Positions 36,414 to 46,385 of a DNA stretch of 64,000 bases are shown here, one piece after another. How positions within the stretch are numbered: position 1 is the stretch's first letter; every line of letters begins with the position of its first letter. The stretch comes from Lachnospiraceae bacterium. GTDB lineage: Bacteria; Bacillota; Clostridia; Lachnospirales; Lachnospiraceae. Made by a program: the position numbers and the translations under genes. A model generated the notes under the pieces. The model was not told the DNA's origin, did no database searches, and saw only the letters and a program-made list of their open reading frames with translations. Location: contig JAILRO010000047.1 of the NCBI GenBank assembly GCA_024698145.1, positions 1 to 64,000 on the forward strand, written 5' to 3'.

Positions 36414-37778
36414 TCATTTTCTAAGTAAAGAACGTTTCATTAATTCGATAAACTCGTTATTATCCTTAGTTCTTACGAACAGTTTGAGAATCTCTTCAAT
36501 TCGTTCTTCCGCCCTGTTGCCGTTAAATTCCCTAGACATTGCATTGACTATTTCCTTCTCGACAGGAGTAAGTAAAAGGTCATCACGTCTTGTACCCGAT
36601 TTTGCTATATCTATTGCCGGGAATATTCTCCTTTCGGATAGTCTTCTATCAAGAACGAGTTCCATGTTACCGGTACCCTTAAACTCCTCAAATACAACAT
36701 CATCCATCTTTGAACCTGTTTCAACAAGAGCAGTTGCAAGCACCGTAAGAGATCCGCCCTCTCTCATATTTCGTGCAGCACCAAAGAACTTCTTAGGCAT
36801 GTGCAGCGCAGCGGGATCCAAACCACCAGTAAGTGTACGACCACTCGGTGGAACAGTAAGGTTATATGCTCTTGCAAGTCTTGTAATAGAATCAAGAAGA
36901 ATAACAACATCCTCCTTGTGCTCGACAAGACGTTTTGCTCTCTCTAATACCATTTCCGCAACACGTTTGTGATGTTCCGGAAGTTCATCAAAGGTTGAAT
37001 ATATTACTTCTACATTAGGACCTTCTATAGTTTCTCTTATGTCAGTAACCTCCTCCGGTCTTTCATCGATAAGCAAAACTATAAGATGCATGTCTCTGTA
37101 TTTTCTGCTAATACTTACTGCAATCTGTTTGAGCAAAGTAGTCTTACCTGCCTTTGGTGGAGCAACAATCATACCACGTTGTCCTTTACCAATCGGTGCA
37201 AGCAAGTCCATTATTCTCATAGATACTGTTTTGGAATGCTCATTTTCAAGTTTTATTCTTTCATCCGGGAAAATTGGTGTAAGGTCTTCAAAGTTCTTTC
37301 TGCTCATAGCCTCCTCAACAGAATACCCGTTAATTGTTTTTATATATAGGAGAGCCGCAAACTTCTCACGTTCTGTCTTAACCTTCTGATTACCAATAAT
37401 AATATCACCGGTTTTTAAGTTAAACTTCTTAATCTGTGCAGGCGAAACGTATATATCGTTGTCACCGGGAAGATAATTCTCACATCTGATAAAGCCAAAT
37501 CCATCAGGCATAACTTCCAATATACCATTGGCTTCTTTGCCACTATCAAGTTCAGAAACCGATTGTTTGTCTGCTGTATTATCAGATTGTGCATTGTCCG
37601 ATTGTGTTTTCTCGATTGTACGTGATTCTTCCTGCTCTTTTCTTCCGGCCTTCTGATGTCCCTTTACGGCATTTAACAAGTCAACAAGCTCGTTCTTCTT
37701 CATGCCTGAAATGCCTTTTATACCGAGCTCTTTCGCCGAATTCTTAAGCTCTGTAAGTGTCATTTCTTCATAACTCAT
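36414..37778 (-). CDS. rho: Transcription termination factor Rho
   Basis: A 454-residue RNA-dependent helicase that terminates transcription. In order: Rho N domain (residues 1-45), a charged, poorly conserved linker, an RNA-binding cold-shock-like domain (NGILEVMPDGFGFIRCENYL), and a RecA-type ATPase with Walker A APPKAGKTTLL and Walker B VVILLDSITRLARAYN. The Q-loop region GGLDPAALHMPKKFFGAARN is intact. It is transcribed apart from rpsO, whose terminator lies upstream. Its usual neighbour rpmE is 27 kb away, beyond the pilus locus. Confidence 0.97.
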   Translation of the reverse strand: MSYEEMTLTELKNSAKELGIKGISGMKKNELVDLLNAVKGHQKAGRKEQEESRTIEKTQSDNAQSDNTADKQSVSELDSGKEANGILEVMPDGFGFIRCENYLPGDNDIYVSPAQIKKFNLKTGDIIIGNQKVKTEREKFAALLYIKTINGYSVEEAMSRKNFEDLTPIFPDERIKLENEHSKTVSMRIMDLLAPIGKGQRGMIVAPPKAGKTTLLKQIAVSISRKYRDMHLIVLLIDERPEEVTDIRETIEGPNVEVIYSTFDELPEHHKRVAEMVLERAKRLVEHKEDVVILLDSITRLARAYNLTVPPSGRTLTGGLDPAALHMPKKFFGAARNMREGGSLTVLATALVETGSKMDDVVFEEFKGTGNMELVLDRRLSERRIFPAIDIAKSGTRRDDLLLTPVEKEIVNAMSREFNGNRAEERIEEILKLFVRTKDNNEFIELMKRSLLRK

Positions 37779-37880
37779 ACACAGAGTCCCCTTTCTATTC
37801 TATGTTTTGATATATATAGTGAAAAATTAGAAAATAACTGATGGATTCGAAAATAAATGATACTCATAATCTTTGTTATG

Positions 37881-37923
37881 AATAAAAGAAAAGACAGCAT
37901 ATGCACTCCTTACAAATGCTGTC
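37881..37923 (-). terminator. Rho-independent terminator after rpsO
   Basis: An 8-bp stem (GACAGCAT at 37893-37900 with ATGCTGTC at 37916-37923), extended by A-T pairs, then a T-rich run on the minus strand (complement of 37881-37892). Confidence 0.8.
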
Positions 37924-37932
37924 TATCTTTTT

Positions 37933-38199
37933 CTAGTGTCTTAAGCCAAGACTCTCAACAAGAGTTCTATATCTGTTGATATCAACCTTCTTTAAGTATG
38001 CAAGCATGTTCCTTCTCTGACCTACTAACTTAAGAAGACCTCTCTTTGAATGATGATCCTTTGGATGTGACTTAAAATGCTCCTGAAGGTCAAGGATTCT
38101 TGCTGTCAAAAGCGCAATCTGAACCTCCGGTGAACCTGTGTCGTTAGCACCTCTACCGTACTTCTCAACGATCTCTTTTTTCTGCTCTGCTGTTACCAT
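37933..38199 (-). CDS. rpsO: Ribosomal protein S15
   Basis: An 88-residue small-subunit protein with the family signature [30 protein letters not shown] (positions about 38-68). It binds 16S rRNA early in assembly. An AGGAGG ribosome-binding site lies 7 bases upstream. The leader of about 80 bases could hold an S15 autoregulatory structure, as known in other bacteria, though I did not resolve one. It has its own promoter and terminator and is divergent from aroC. Confidence 0.97.
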   Translation of the reverse strand: MVTAEQKKEIVEKYGRGANDTGSPEVQIALLTARILDLQEHFKSHPKDHHSKRGLLKLVGQRRNMLAYLKKVDINRYRTLVESLGLRH

Positions 38200-38289
38200 A
38201 GCATTACCTCCTATAATATAAATCTAATCGCCAACTACCCGGACTAAGGTCGGAGTTTCCTATGTCTGAGTAATGGTTAATACTTTGGT

Positions 38290-38318
38290 ATAATAACATA
38301 GCACCTATAATTTGTAAA
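38290..38318 (-). promoter_or_regulatory. Predicted rpsO promoter
   Basis: On the minus strand, -35 TTTACA (38313-38318), 17-base spacer, -10 TATTAT (38290-38295). Confidence 0.7.
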
Positions 38319-38333
38319 CATTTTTTTGTATCA

Positions 38334-38362
38334 TTGCGCAAAAATTGATTATATGCTATCAT
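38334..38362 (+). promoter_or_regulatory. Predicted aroC promoter
   Basis: -35 TTGCGC (38334-38339), 17-base spacer, -10 TATCAT (38357-38362), about 37 bases before the aroC start and back to back with the rpsO promoter. Confidence 0.6.
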
Positions 38363-38398
38363 TTATTGTCACAAACAGTATTACAAGGAGATAAATTC

Positions 38399-39499
38399 AT
38401 GGCAGGTTCAACATTCGGAACAATTTTTCGTGTTACAACATGGGGAGAGTCACATGGAAAAGCTTTGGGTGTCGTTATAGACGGCTGTCCCGCGGGATTA
38501 GAGCTTTCAGAAAGCGATATAACGCCATATATGAATCGTAGGAAACCCGGGCAATCAAGATTTGCCACACCTCGAAAGGAAGACGATTCTGTCGAGATTC
38601 TTTCAGGCGTATTTGAGGGCAAAACAACAGGAACTCCTATATCGATGATTGTTTACAATACATCACAGAAGTCTCACGATTACAGTGAGATTGCAACTTA
38701 CTATAGACCCGGACACGCAGATTTCACCTTTGATGAAAAATACGGTTTCAGGGATTACAGAGGTGGCGGTCGTTCATCAGGAAGAGAAACTGCTGCAAGA
38801 GTTGCCGCAGGTGCTGTTGCTTGCAAGATTCTGAAACAACTTAATATAACCGTATCGGCTTACACTGCTTCTATCGGTGATATTAGTATTGACTATGACA
38901 AATTTGACGAAGACGAAATATTCAACAATAGTCTATATATGCCTGACAAAGAGGCTGCTGCACTTGCAAGTGAATATCTTCAGAACGTTTCAAAAGATGG
39001 TGATTCCGCAGGTGGAATTATAGAATGCGTTGTAAATGGTACTCCGGCTGGACTGGGGGATCCGGTATTTGACAAGCTTGATGCAAATCTTGCAAAAGCA
39101 ATCACATCAATCGGTGCAGTTAAAGGCTTTGAAGTTGGAGATGGTTTCAAAGTCGCCCACTCAAACGCTTCTGCTAACAACGATGCGTTTGTCTTAAGCG
39201 ATACCGGAAAGATTGTCAAATCAACCAATCATGCAGGCGGAATACTTGGCGGAATAAGCGACGGTGATACCATTATACTAAGAGCAGGTTTTAAGCCAAC
39301 CCCTTCAATTACAAAGGAACAACAGACAGTCAACAAAGATAATGAAGAAATCAATATATCCGTAAAAGGAAGACATGATCCGATTATCGTACCAAGAGCT
39401 GTTGTAGTTGTTGAAGCTATGACCGCCATCACCGTGTTAGATTCACTTCTCATGAATATGACATCTCGACTTGATAACATCATAAAGTTTTACAAGTAA
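38399..39499 (+). CDS. aroC: Chorismate synthase
   Basis: A 366-residue FMN-dependent enzyme converting 5-enolpyruvylshikimate 3-phosphate to chorismate, the last shikimate-pathway step. Signatures: [18 protein letters not shown] at residues 16-33, the [25 protein letters not shown] block, and the late [21 protein letters not shown] 38399 has AAGGAG 9 bases upstream; an in-frame start at 38345 would precede the promoter's -10 box. It is monocistronic, ending at a shared bidirectional terminator. Confidence 0.97.
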   Translation: MAGSTFGTIFRVTTWGESHGKALGVVIDGCPAGLELSESDITPYMNRRKPGQSRFATPRKEDDSVEILSGVFEGKTTGTPISMIVYNTSQKSHDYSEIATYYRPGHADFTFDEKYGFRDYRGGGRSSGRETAARVAAGAVACKILKQLNITVSAYTASIGDISIDYDKFDEDEIFNNSLYMPDKEAAALASEYLQNVSKDGDSAGGIIECVVNGTPAGLGDPVFDKLDANLAKAITSIGAVKGFEVGDGFKVAHSNASANNDAFVLSDTGKIVKSTNHAGGILGGISDGDTIILRAGFKPTPSITKEQQTVNKDNEEINISVKGRHDPIIVPRAVVVVEAMTAITVLDSLLMNMTSRLDNIIKFYK

Positions 39500-39503
39500 T
39501 ACA

Positions 39504-39542
39504 AAATAACTGCTACCGTTATATTGGGTAGCAGTTATTTTT
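39504..39542. terminator. Bidirectional terminator between aroC and the CAP protein gene
   Basis: A 14-bp stem (39504-39517 with 39527-39540) with a 9-base loop; T's follow on the plus strand (39538-39542) and the minus strand is also T-rich. It serves the two convergent genes, and the CAP gene's stop codon lies inside the stem. Confidence 0.85.
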
Positions 39543-40482
39543 GTATAAACAATATGTCATAATAATATACATTATCAATCATATAAGAACCAAGTCCTAC
39601 ACAGTTAATATCCTCTCTGTTCAACACACCTATGAAATTATTATCAAGCTTGATATGTCCCGTCAACATATCAATACTATAATCCGGTTGGCCTCCATAC
39701 GAAAACTCATAACCCTTCTCGCATTTTATTCCACAATCCTGAATCAATCTTTTGACATCACCATCGTCTGCAAAACCATTAACCAAAGATGACGCCCTAA
39801 GGACTGCGCATGCTGATACTTTGGTATCTAGGGATATTTCTGAAAGTCCATGCTCTTTCCTGTAATCATTAATATAGACAAATACCGGATAAAGCATTGT
39901 AGCATTCTCATCAATACTTCCATCTGAATTGAAGATATATGTAGTATCATCAATTGTCATGATAGTATCATGAACTCTCGCACCATTCTCATCGAAATAA
40001 TACCTGTATCCATTGATGGTTTCAAATCCTATTACTACTCTTCCCTTTTCACCACCGTAGAACCAGTCATCACCGTTTTTGTACCAGCCGACTACATACT
40101 CTGCATTCGTATTAAAATAATACTTAACACCTTCATAATCTACGAGGCCGGTCTTAATTCTTCCGTCATCTTCCGTAATGAAAAAAACATCTTCTGTGTC
40201 AATTACACCTATCTGTATTACACCATTCTCGTCAGCGTAATAATATGCATCTTTGTCTTCTACATAAAACTTTCCGGTCTTAAGATATCCATCTTCGTCA
40301 AAATAGTACAAACATTCATCAATATCAGTAAAACCAATCGAATATTCGCCATCCTCATTGGTATAACGTCGTCCATTCTCGTCCTCGTCCCAATACGCAC
40401 GAACCGAATTATTAATACTGAAGAATATTCCTATGACTGCAATGAATACAACCGAAAAAATAATCAATACTCTTTTATTCAT
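39535..40482 (-). CDS. Cell-wall-binding repeat protein with a CAP-like domain
   Basis: A 315-residue exported protein. An N-terminal hydrophobic segment (residues 5-23) acts as signal or anchor. Residues 30 to about 190 carry seven to eight short aromatic repeats of the choline/cell-wall-binding type (YYFDENGARV, YYFNTNAEYVVGWYK). The C-terminal part (about 200-315) fits a CAP/SCP-like domain: YINDYRKEHGLSEISLD, then INCVGLGSYMIDNVYYYDILF. It probably sits at the cell surface bound to wall polymers. The catalytic-type His of some CAP proteins is not obvious. It lies 8 bases after xerD. Confidence 0.8.
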   Translation of the reverse strand: MNKRVLIIFSVVFIAVIGIFFSINNSVRAYWDEDENGRRYTNEDGEYSIGFTDIDECLYYFDEDGYLKTGKFYVEDKDAYYYADENGVIQIGVIDTEDVFFITEDDGRIKTGLVDYEGVKYYFNTNAEYVVGWYKNGDDWFYGGEKGRVVIGFETINGYRYYFDENGARVHDTIMTIDDTTYIFNSDGSIDENATMLYPVFVYINDYRKEHGLSEISLDTKVSACAVLRASSLVNGFADDGDVKRLIQDCGIKCEKGYEFSYGGQPDYSIDMLTGHIKLDNNFIGVLNREDINCVGLGSYMIDNVYYYDILFIQK

Positions 40483-40490
40483 AATCCTAC

Positions 40491-41381
40491 CTATATGTTA
40501 GCCCTAGGATGCGTCTTGTTGTAAACTTCCTTAAGCTTTGTATTAGCATTAGCCTTAGCATAAATCTGTGTCGTAGAAATATCAGAATGTCCAAGCATTT
40601 CCTGAACAGACTTAAGATCAGCTCCATTGTTAACAAGATGCATTGCAAATGAATGTCTTATAGTATGAGGAGTTATGTCTTTCTTAATTCCTGCTTTTCC
40701 CGAATAATACTTAATAATCTTCCAAAAACCTTGTCTTGTCATAGGCGCACCCTGACAATTTGTAAACAAATACTCCTGCTCCTGGGTGCATAATGCACCT
40801 CTGGCATCCTTAATGTATTTCTCCAATGCGAGCTTGGTTTCCTTTGTAAAAGGTATAACTCTGTCCTTGTTACCGTCTTTGCATTCAATATAATCTAACG
40901 ACAAATTGACATCTGTAATTTTGAGCGTGATAAGCTCTGAAACTCTTATACCTGTTGCATAAAGCAATTCTAACATTGCCTTATCTCTAATATCTTTGGG
41001 TGTTGTTCCTCCCGGTTGTTCAAGCAAAAGACTTACTTCATCCATGGTAAGAATAACAGGAAGTTTCTTCTCGATTTTGGGCGGTTTTAATACCTCACTC
41101 GGATCTTCAGTAATAACACCCTGCTTAGCCAAAAAAATAAAAAAGGCCTTGATAGATGCTATGTTTCTTGACACAGTTGCTGATGACATACCCTGCTTCT
41201 CAATCTGCAAAACATACGAATTCAAATTAGTTCCTGTAATTTGATTAACGTCATCTATACCGATGGCTGATAAGTAATTATACAGCTTTTTCAAGTCTCT
41301 TCGGTATGATGCAACGGTATTCGCACTTGCTCGTTTCACATTCGTTAAGTAGTCAACGAACTGGTCAATCTTTTGTAACAT
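40491..41381 (-). CDS. xerD: Tyrosine recombinase XerD
   Basis: A 296-residue site-specific recombinase that, with a partner, resolves chromosome dimers at dif. An N-terminal SAM-like DNA-binding domain precedes the catalytic domain with Arg in TGIRVSELITLK, HTIRHSFAMHL (HxxR), the later His in LGHSDISTTQIYAK, and the nucleophile Tyr. It is full length, with AAGGGG before the ATG. The neighbour is a SpoIIM-like gene, as in the B. subtilis spoIIM-xerD region, so this is the housekeeping enzyme and not a mobile-element integrase. Confidence 0.92.
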   Translation of the reverse strand: MLQKIDQFVDYLTNVKRASANTVASYRRDLKKLYNYLSAIGIDDVNQITGTNLNSYVLQIEKQGMSSATVSRNIASIKAFFIFLAKQGVITEDPSEVLKPPKIEKKLPVILTMDEVSLLLEQPGGTTPKDIRDKAMLELLYATGIRVSELITLKITDVNLSLDYIECKDGNKDRVIPFTKETKLALEKYIKDARGALCTQEQEYLFTNCQGAPMTRQGFWKIIKYYSGKAGIKKDITPHTIRHSFAMHLVNNGADLKSVQEMLGHSDISTTQIYAKANANTKLKEVYNKTHPRANI

Positions 41382-41416
41382 TTCAAGTCCCCTTAAATAA
41401 AAAATAACATACTCAC

Positions 41417-41445
41417 ATTATAAATGCTAATTTACATAAAATCAA
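41417..41445 (-). promoter_or_regulatory. Predicted xerD promoter
   Basis: On the minus strand, -35 TTGATT (41440-41445), 17-base spacer, -10 TATAAT (41417-41422), 36 bases before the xerD start. Confidence 0.75.
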
Positions 41446-41518
41446 ACATTATTTTTTCACAAATATCTTGTATTTACTGTATTTTCAACGTTTTATACAA
41501 TTAGTGGTGTTAACATAA

Positions 41519-42064
41519 TCAACTCACACTACATATTGAAAAAAATAATTTAAAAAAATTATGTAAATATAGTTCCAATCCTACTCCTAAAGCCAATAAA
41601 ACAATAATTACAAATGTTTTAAATAATAAAAACAACTTGTTAACATTATTACAATTACATGTATTCTCCCGCACAAAAAATACTCCAAAAAGATATATAC
41701 ACCAAAAATACGATAATAAAAATGGCAAAAACAAAACAAAATTGATACCTATTCCCTTCAAGAAATATAAAACAAAAAAATGAGAGTATAGGAACCCATA
41801 AGCCGTTCCAAAAAAGCCACAAAATAATATTGCCGAGAAATAATACGATATTACACAGGCTATAAATACAAATAAGCATATTTGAACCAAGCGTTCTTTT
41901 ACTATATACAAAATATAATTATGGGAAATATTTGACATAAGACTATTATCAAAATAAGCGAAAAAATCGTTGTGACAAACAACATATATCAGGACACCGA
42001 AAAGCATGCCGACAAACAATGGTAAAAAAGTAACTAATTTTATATTGTTATCATCTTTTTGCAA
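41519..42064 (-). CDS. SpoIIM-like membrane protein
   Basis: A membrane protein of about 181 residues with five hydrophobic segments and few charged residues. Size, topology and the position beside xerD suggest stage II sporulation protein M or a relative, part of the engulfment machinery in spore formers; the sequence similarity is weak. A TTG at 42064 has GGGGTG 6 bases upstream and is the most likely start; the ATG at 42097 has no good ribosome-binding site. It is unusually rich in Phe. No clear promoter was found upstream. Confidence 0.5.
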   Translation of the reverse strand: MQKDDNNIKLVTFLPLFVGMLFGVLIYVVCHNDFFAYFDNSLMSNISHNYILYIVKERLVQICLFVFIACVISYYFSAILFCGFFGTAYGFLYSHFFVLYFLKGIGINFVLFLPFLLSYFWCIYLFGVFFVRENTCNCNNVNKLFLLFKTFVIIVLLALGVGLELYLHNFFKLFFSICSVS

Positions 42065-42118
42065 ATAAATCACCCCTGATAACAATATATGAGTCATGAA
42101 TAAATAATATATCCTGAT

Positions 42119-42153
42119 AAAAAAGAAAGAGTCCGAAATATAATTTCGGACTC
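42119..42153 (-). terminator. Rho-independent terminator after rny
   Basis: A 10-bp stem (GAGTCCGAAA at 42129-42138 with TTTCGGACTC at 42144-42153), then a T-rich run on the minus strand (complement of 42119-42128). Confidence 0.87.
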
Positions 42154-42173
42154 AGAACTCGCATCGATCAAGT

Positions 42174-43724
42174 CTATTTTGCGTAATCCGTTACACGTGA
42201 TTCTCTGATAATATTAACCTTAATCTGACCCGGATACTTAAGCTCATCTTCAATTCGCTTAGAAATATCTCTAGCCATGAGAACCATGTCGGCATCACTC
42301 ACCTGCTCAGGAACTACCATAATACGAATCTCTCTACCTGCCTGAATTGCAAAAGATTTATCAACGCCCTTAAAGTCGTTGGCAATGTCCTCTAACTGTT
42401 TTAATCGTGTTGTATAAGTCTCTAATGTCTCACGTCTTGCACCCGGTCTTGCAGCTGAAATAGCATCTGCAGCCTGTACAATACATGCAATAAGTGACTC
42501 AGGTTCCACATCTCCATGATGTGCCTCAACAGCATTAATGATAAGCGGTGTCTCTTTATATTTTCTACAAAGATCTACACCAATCTGTACATGAGATCCT
42601 TCCATCTCGTGGTCAACAGATTTACCAATGTCGTGAAGAAGTCCTGCTCGTTTGGCCAAACGGACATCCTCTCCAACTTCTGCTGCAAGTAAACCACACA
42701 ACAAAGATACTTCCATAGAATGCTTTAACGCATTCTGTCCGTAACTTGTTCTGTACTTCATCTTACCAAGTAAGCGCACAAGCTCCGGATGAATTCCCTG
42801 AACACCAACTTCAAATGTGGCATTCTCTCCTTCTTCCTTCATAGTCTGCTCGACTTCTTTCTGCGCCTTCTCGACCATTTCTTCAATTCTTGCCGGATGA
42901 ATTCTTCCATCAAGAATTAATTTTTCAAGAGCAATTCTCGCAACTTCACGTCTTACCGTATCAAAACTTGATAAGATAACCGCTTCCGGAGTATCATCAA
43001 TAATAAGATCTACTCCTGTCATTGTTTCAAGAGTACGAATGTTTCTACCCTCTCTACCAATAATACGTCCCTTCATCTCGTCATTAGGTAACTGTACCAA
43101 TGAGATTGTGGACTCTGCGACATGATCAACTGCACATTTCTGTATAGCTGTCACTACATACTCTTTAGCCTTCTTTCCGGCTTCTTCCTTGGCTCTGTTC
43201 TCCATCTCTTTGATAAGAACAGCTGTTTCATGTTTTACATCTTCTTCAACAGTTTTTAATAAATATTCTTTTGCTTGTTCAGAGGTTAATCCAGAGATTC
43301 TCTCCAGTTCCTGTAGTTTCTTTGATTCAAGCTCTTCAACTTTTGCTTTCTGCTTTTCCAAAGATGATTCTCTAGATGCAAGGCTTGCTTCTTTCTTCTC
43401 TATCGCTTCTGTCTTACGATCAAGATTCTCCTCACGGGAAAGTAATCTCTTTTCCATTCGCTGAACCTCGTTGCGACGATCTTTAATTTCTTTATCAAGA
43501 TCATTCTTGGTCTTGATTGAATCTTCCTTAGCTTCTAGGAGAATCTCCTTCTTCTTGGCTTCAGCATTTTTAACGGCTTCATCTATAATCTCTCTCGATC
43601 TGTCCATTGCATCACGGTTCTTCTTCTCAACAACATTCTTACGATATGCGTTGCAAATAACCCATGTGACAACAACAGCTACGATTAAAATAATAGCAAA
43701 AGCAATCAAATAGCTTGGTTCCAC
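42174..43724 (-). CDS. rny: Ribonuclease Y
   Basis: A 516-residue membrane-anchored endoribonuclease that starts mRNA decay. In order: N-terminal membrane anchor (residues 4-24), a long charged coiled coil (about 30-190), a KH domain ([21 protein letters not shown]), and an HD phosphohydrolase domain with [15 protein letters not shown]. The C-terminal segment [11 protein letters not shown] is typical. The start is GTG with AGGAGG 6 bases upstream. It has its own promoter and is separate from recA upstream. Confidence 0.96.
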   Translation of the reverse strand: MEPSYLIAFAIILIVAVVVTWVICNAYRKNVVEKKNRDAMDRSREIIDEAVKNAEAKKKEILLEAKEDSIKTKNDLDKEIKDRRNEVQRMEKRLLSREENLDRKTEAIEKKEASLASRESSLEKQKAKVEELESKKLQELERISGLTSEQAKEYLLKTVEEDVKHETAVLIKEMENRAKEEAGKKAKEYVVTAIQKCAVDHVAESTISLVQLPNDEMKGRIIGREGRNIRTLETMTGVDLIIDDTPEAVILSSFDTVRREVARIALEKLILDGRIHPARIEEMVEKAQKEVEQTMKEEGENATFEVGVQGIHPELVRLLGKMKYRTSYGQNALKHSMEVSLLCGLLAAEVGEDVRLAKRAGLLHDIGKSVDHEMEGSHVQIGVDLCRKYKETPLIINAVEAHHGDVEPESLIACIVQAADAISAARPGARRETLETYTTRLKQLEDIANDFKGVDKSFAIQAGREIRIMVVPEQVSDADMVLMARDISKRIEDELKYPGQIKVNIIRESRVTDYAK

Positions 43725-43776
43725 AGGAGCACCTCCTTATTTAATTATAGTGTACTTTACATAAGCACACTAATAA

Positions 43777-43805
43777 AGTGTATCTTTTTTTGTACATAAT
43801 GTCAA
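43777..43805 (-). promoter_or_regulatory. Predicted rny promoter
   Basis: On the minus strand, -35 TTGACA (43800-43805), 17-base spacer, -10 TACACT (43777-43782). Confidence 0.65.
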
Positions 43806-43844
43806 GTAAAAGAATAATATTATTGGCATTTTATCAAATTTTCA

Positions 43845-44870
43845 CTATTCCTGTTCAGCAACTTCATCCTTTTTGATGAGTCCGGCTGCCTCACGAACCT
43901 TAACTTCTATTTCTTTGGTAATTTCCGGATTATCTTCAAGATATACTTTCGTATTCTCTCTACCCTGTCCTATCTTCTCTCCGTTATATGAGAACCACGC
44001 ACCGGATTTGTTGATAATATCCATCTTAACAGCAAGATCAAGAATATCTCCAACCTTAGATATACCCTTACCAAACATAATATCAAACTCTGCCTCTCTA
44101 AAAGGTGGCGCAACCTTATTCTTAACAATCTTAACTCTTGTTCTGTTACCAATAACTTCACCGTTCTGCTTCAACGTCTCGATTCTTCTAACATCAAGTC
44201 TAACAGAAGAATAGAACTTAAGCGCACGACCACCTGTAGTTGTCTCAGGGTTACCAAACATTACACCAACCTTCTCACGAAGCTGATTGATAAATATTAC
44301 AACACAATTAGATCTGCTTATAACAGCAGTAAGTTTCCTAAGTGCCTGTGACATAAGTCTTGCCTGAAGCCCTACATGAGAATCTCCCATCTCGCCATCT
44401 ATCTCGGCCTTAGGAACAAGAGCTGCTACCGAATCGACAATTATAACGTCAACCGCACCGGAACGAACCATTGTCTCTGTAATCTCTAACGCCTGCTCTC
44501 CGTTATCAGGCTGCGAAATATATAAATTATTAATATCAACACCTATATTGCCGGCATATACAGGATCAAGTGCATGCTCTGCATCGATAAATCCTGCGAT
44601 ACCACCCTGCTTCTGAACTTCTGCAACTATATGAAGTGCAACTGTTGTCTTACCACTCGACTCCGGACCATAAACTTCTATAATTCTTCCCTTAGGAACT
44701 CCGCCTATTCCAAGTGCAAGATCAAGACTTAAAGAACCTGTAGGAATTGCTTCAACATTCATGCTTGCTGCTGAATCACCAAGCTTCATAACCGTACCTT
44801 TACCAAACTGTTTCTCAATATTAGCAAGTGCTGCATCAAGTGCTCTCATCTTATCTTCATTACCAGCCAT
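43845..44870 (-). CDS. recA: Recombinase RecA
   Basis: A 341-residue recombinase for homologous recombination and SOS induction. Signatures: Walker [14 protein letters not shown] (about residues 60-72), [35 protein letters not shown] (L1 region) and the ALRKLTA and FINQLREK segments. It ends in a typical acidic tail. ATG 44870 has AGGAGG 9 bases upstream; the earlier in-frame start at 44891 would overlap the LexA-type site. The promoter carries an SOS box, so induction by DNA damage is expected. Confidence 0.98.
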   Translation of the reverse strand: MAGNEDKMRALDAALANIEKQFGKGTVMKLGDSAASMNVEAIPTGSLSLDLALGIGGVPKGRIIEVYGPESSGKTTVALHIVAEVQKQGGIAGFIDAEHALDPVYAGNIGVDINNLYISQPDNGEQALEITETMVRSGAVDVIIVDSVAALVPKAEIDGEMGDSHVGLQARLMSQALRKLTAVISRSNCVVIFINQLREKVGVMFGNPETTTGGRALKFYSSVRLDVRRIETLKQNGEVIGNRTRVKIVKNKVAPPFREAEFDIMFGKGISKVGDILDLAVKMDIINKSGAWFSYNGEKIGQGRENTKVYLEDNPEITKEIEVKVREAAGLIKKDEVAEQE

Positions 44871-44884
44871 TAAATCATACCTCC

Positions 44885-44898
44885 TGAACATCTGTTCG
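44885..44898. promoter_or_regulatory. LexA (SOS) box at recA
   Basis: On the minus strand the site reads CGAACAGATGTTCA, close to the Firmicutes consensus CGAACATATGTTCG (12 of 14 positions). It lies between the promoter and the recA ribosome-binding site, so LexA binding there would block recA transcription. Confidence 0.85.
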
Positions 44899-44908
44899 TT
44901 TTTTTATT

Positions 44909-44937
44909 ATACTAATATAAAATATTTCTTTTGTCAA
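44909..44937 (-). promoter_or_regulatory. Predicted recA promoter
   Basis: On the minus strand, -35 TTGACA (44932-44937), 17-base spacer, -10 TAGTAT (44909-44914). Confidence 0.7.
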
Positions 44938-45052
44938 CAAAAAATCGAATGTATTTTCGATTTTTAAATAACTAATTATAAAATTCAATATAAATAAGGG
45001 AAAAAATAAGATACATTCCAGACATGCTTTAATTTATCATACTTCCACAAAC

Positions 45053-45081
45053 TTGTAAAGAAAAACAATATATATTATAAT
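45053..45081 (+). promoter_or_regulatory. Predicted tmcAL-ylbJ promoter
   Basis: -35 TTGTAA (45053-45058), 17-base spacer, -10 TATAAT (45076-45081), 35 bases before the tmcAL start. Confidence 0.7.
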
Positions 45082-45116
45082 CTTCATTAATAAAACGACG
45101 AAAAGAGAGAACTATA

Positions 45117-46349
45117 ATGAAGCATGTAGGTATCATTGCCGAATACAATCCCTTTCATAACGGTCACTTTTACCAGATTTCTAAGGTAAAAGCTATGTTT
45201 CCCGACAAGAAAATAATCGTATGTATGAGTGGTGATTATGTTCAACGTGGTGAACCTGCACTCATTTCCAAAACCATACGATGCGATATGGCACTTCATG
45301 GCGGATGCGACGTCGTCCTTTCTTTCCCGCCAATGTTTTCATCTGCTTCATCGGAACATTTTGCCGCAGCAGGTGTCCTTATGCTGGCAAAAACCGGCGT
45401 AATAGACACCCTTTGTTTTGGTGCTGAATGCGACGACTTAACAACATTAAGTACTATTGCAGACATTTTTGTAAATGAGCCAATCTCCTTCAAGGAAGCC
45501 TTGAAAAAAGGGATCTCAAACGGGCTCTCATTTCCAAAAGCACGTGCAAATGCCTTAAAAGAATGTTATCCGGACTGTGACTATGAAAGTATCATTAATC
45601 AACCCAATAATATTTTGGCAATAGAATATATCAAAACAATCAAACGTTATTCCCTTCCGATTACACCGGTGGTTATCAAACGATCAAGCTCAAATTACAA
45701 TGATTTATCGCTTAACGACTCTATTTGTTCAGCATCGGCACTTAGAAATGCCACAGCAAAAGACAATGATTTTAATGTATGGAAAGAGCATATTCCCGAG
45801 GCCTCATACAATGTTCTTGAAAAATATCCTTACTTCAAGCCACTGTTTTTCTCTGATATGTACGCGCTTTTGCAGTATCGAATTATAAGCGAGAAGAAAA
45901 ACCTCAACCAATATCATGAGTGTAGTGAATTTGTAGCTAACCAATTGGATAAGCTTTCGTATCTTCCTACATCTTTCAATGAACTTATCGATAGTTTGAC
46001 AGGCAAGCACATTACCGAATCCAGACTTCGAAGAATAATGCTTAACATTTTACTTATGCGAACAAACGAGAAAATAAAACCTTTGATTGACAAGGAATAC
46101 GTTCCATATATAAGAATCTTGGGATTTAACGAAGAAAGTGCATTTATTCTTAAAGAAATGAAAGAACATACAGAACTTCCAATAATCAATAAAACAGCCA
46201 ATGCTTCCGCTGTCTTATCGGAACATGCACACGAAGCATTCCTGCAAGACGTTTACGAAAGTTCGCTGTACAGACAAATCTTTCATAACAAATACGGCAT
46301 TCTTATTCCGTCAGAATACGAGCAGTCTGTAATAATTCATCGCAAATAA
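45117..46349 (+). CDS. tmcAL: tRNA(Met) cytidine acetate ligase
   Basis: A 410-residue protein of the YlbM family, now known as TmcAL, which makes N4-acetylcytidine at the wobble position of elongator tRNA(Met) using acetate and ATP. The N-terminal nucleotidyltransferase fold is clear: IAEYNPFHNGHFYQI (HxGH-type) near residues 5-20, MSGDYVQRGEPALI, and a later SSNYNDL segment. The length matches. GAGAG precedes the ATG. ylbJ follows in the same direction, as in other Firmicutes, where the two names reflect proximity. Confidence 0.92.
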   Translation: MKHVGIIAEYNPFHNGHFYQISKVKAMFPDKKIIVCMSGDYVQRGEPALISKTIRCDMALHGGCDVVLSFPPMFSSASSEHFAAAGVLMLAKTGVIDTLCFGAECDDLTTLSTIADIFVNEPISFKEALKKGISNGLSFPKARANALKECYPDCDYESIINQPNNILAIEYIKTIKRYSLPITPVVIKRSSSNYNDLSLNDSICSASALRNATAKDNDFNVWKEHIPEASYNVLEKYPYFKPLFFSDMYALLQYRIISEKKNLNQYHECSEFVANQLDKLSYLPTSFNELIDSLTGKHITESRLRRIMLNILLMRTNEKIKPLIDKEYVPYIRILGFNEESAFILKEMKEHTELPIINKTANASAVLSEHAHEAFLQDVYESSLYRQIFHNKYGILIPSEYEQSVIIHRK

Positions 46350-46385
46350 CCATAATATTTATAAAACCGTTTTTCCGGTTATTTT

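Noticed and set aside
40491..41381. Tyrosine recombinase as mark of a mobile element
   Set aside because: Its sequence and its neighbours fit chromosomal XerD, and there are no att-like repeats or phage or transposon genes around it.
41382..41518. dif site near xerD
   Set aside because: The gap is AT-rich with a promoter but no recognisable pair of Xer arms.
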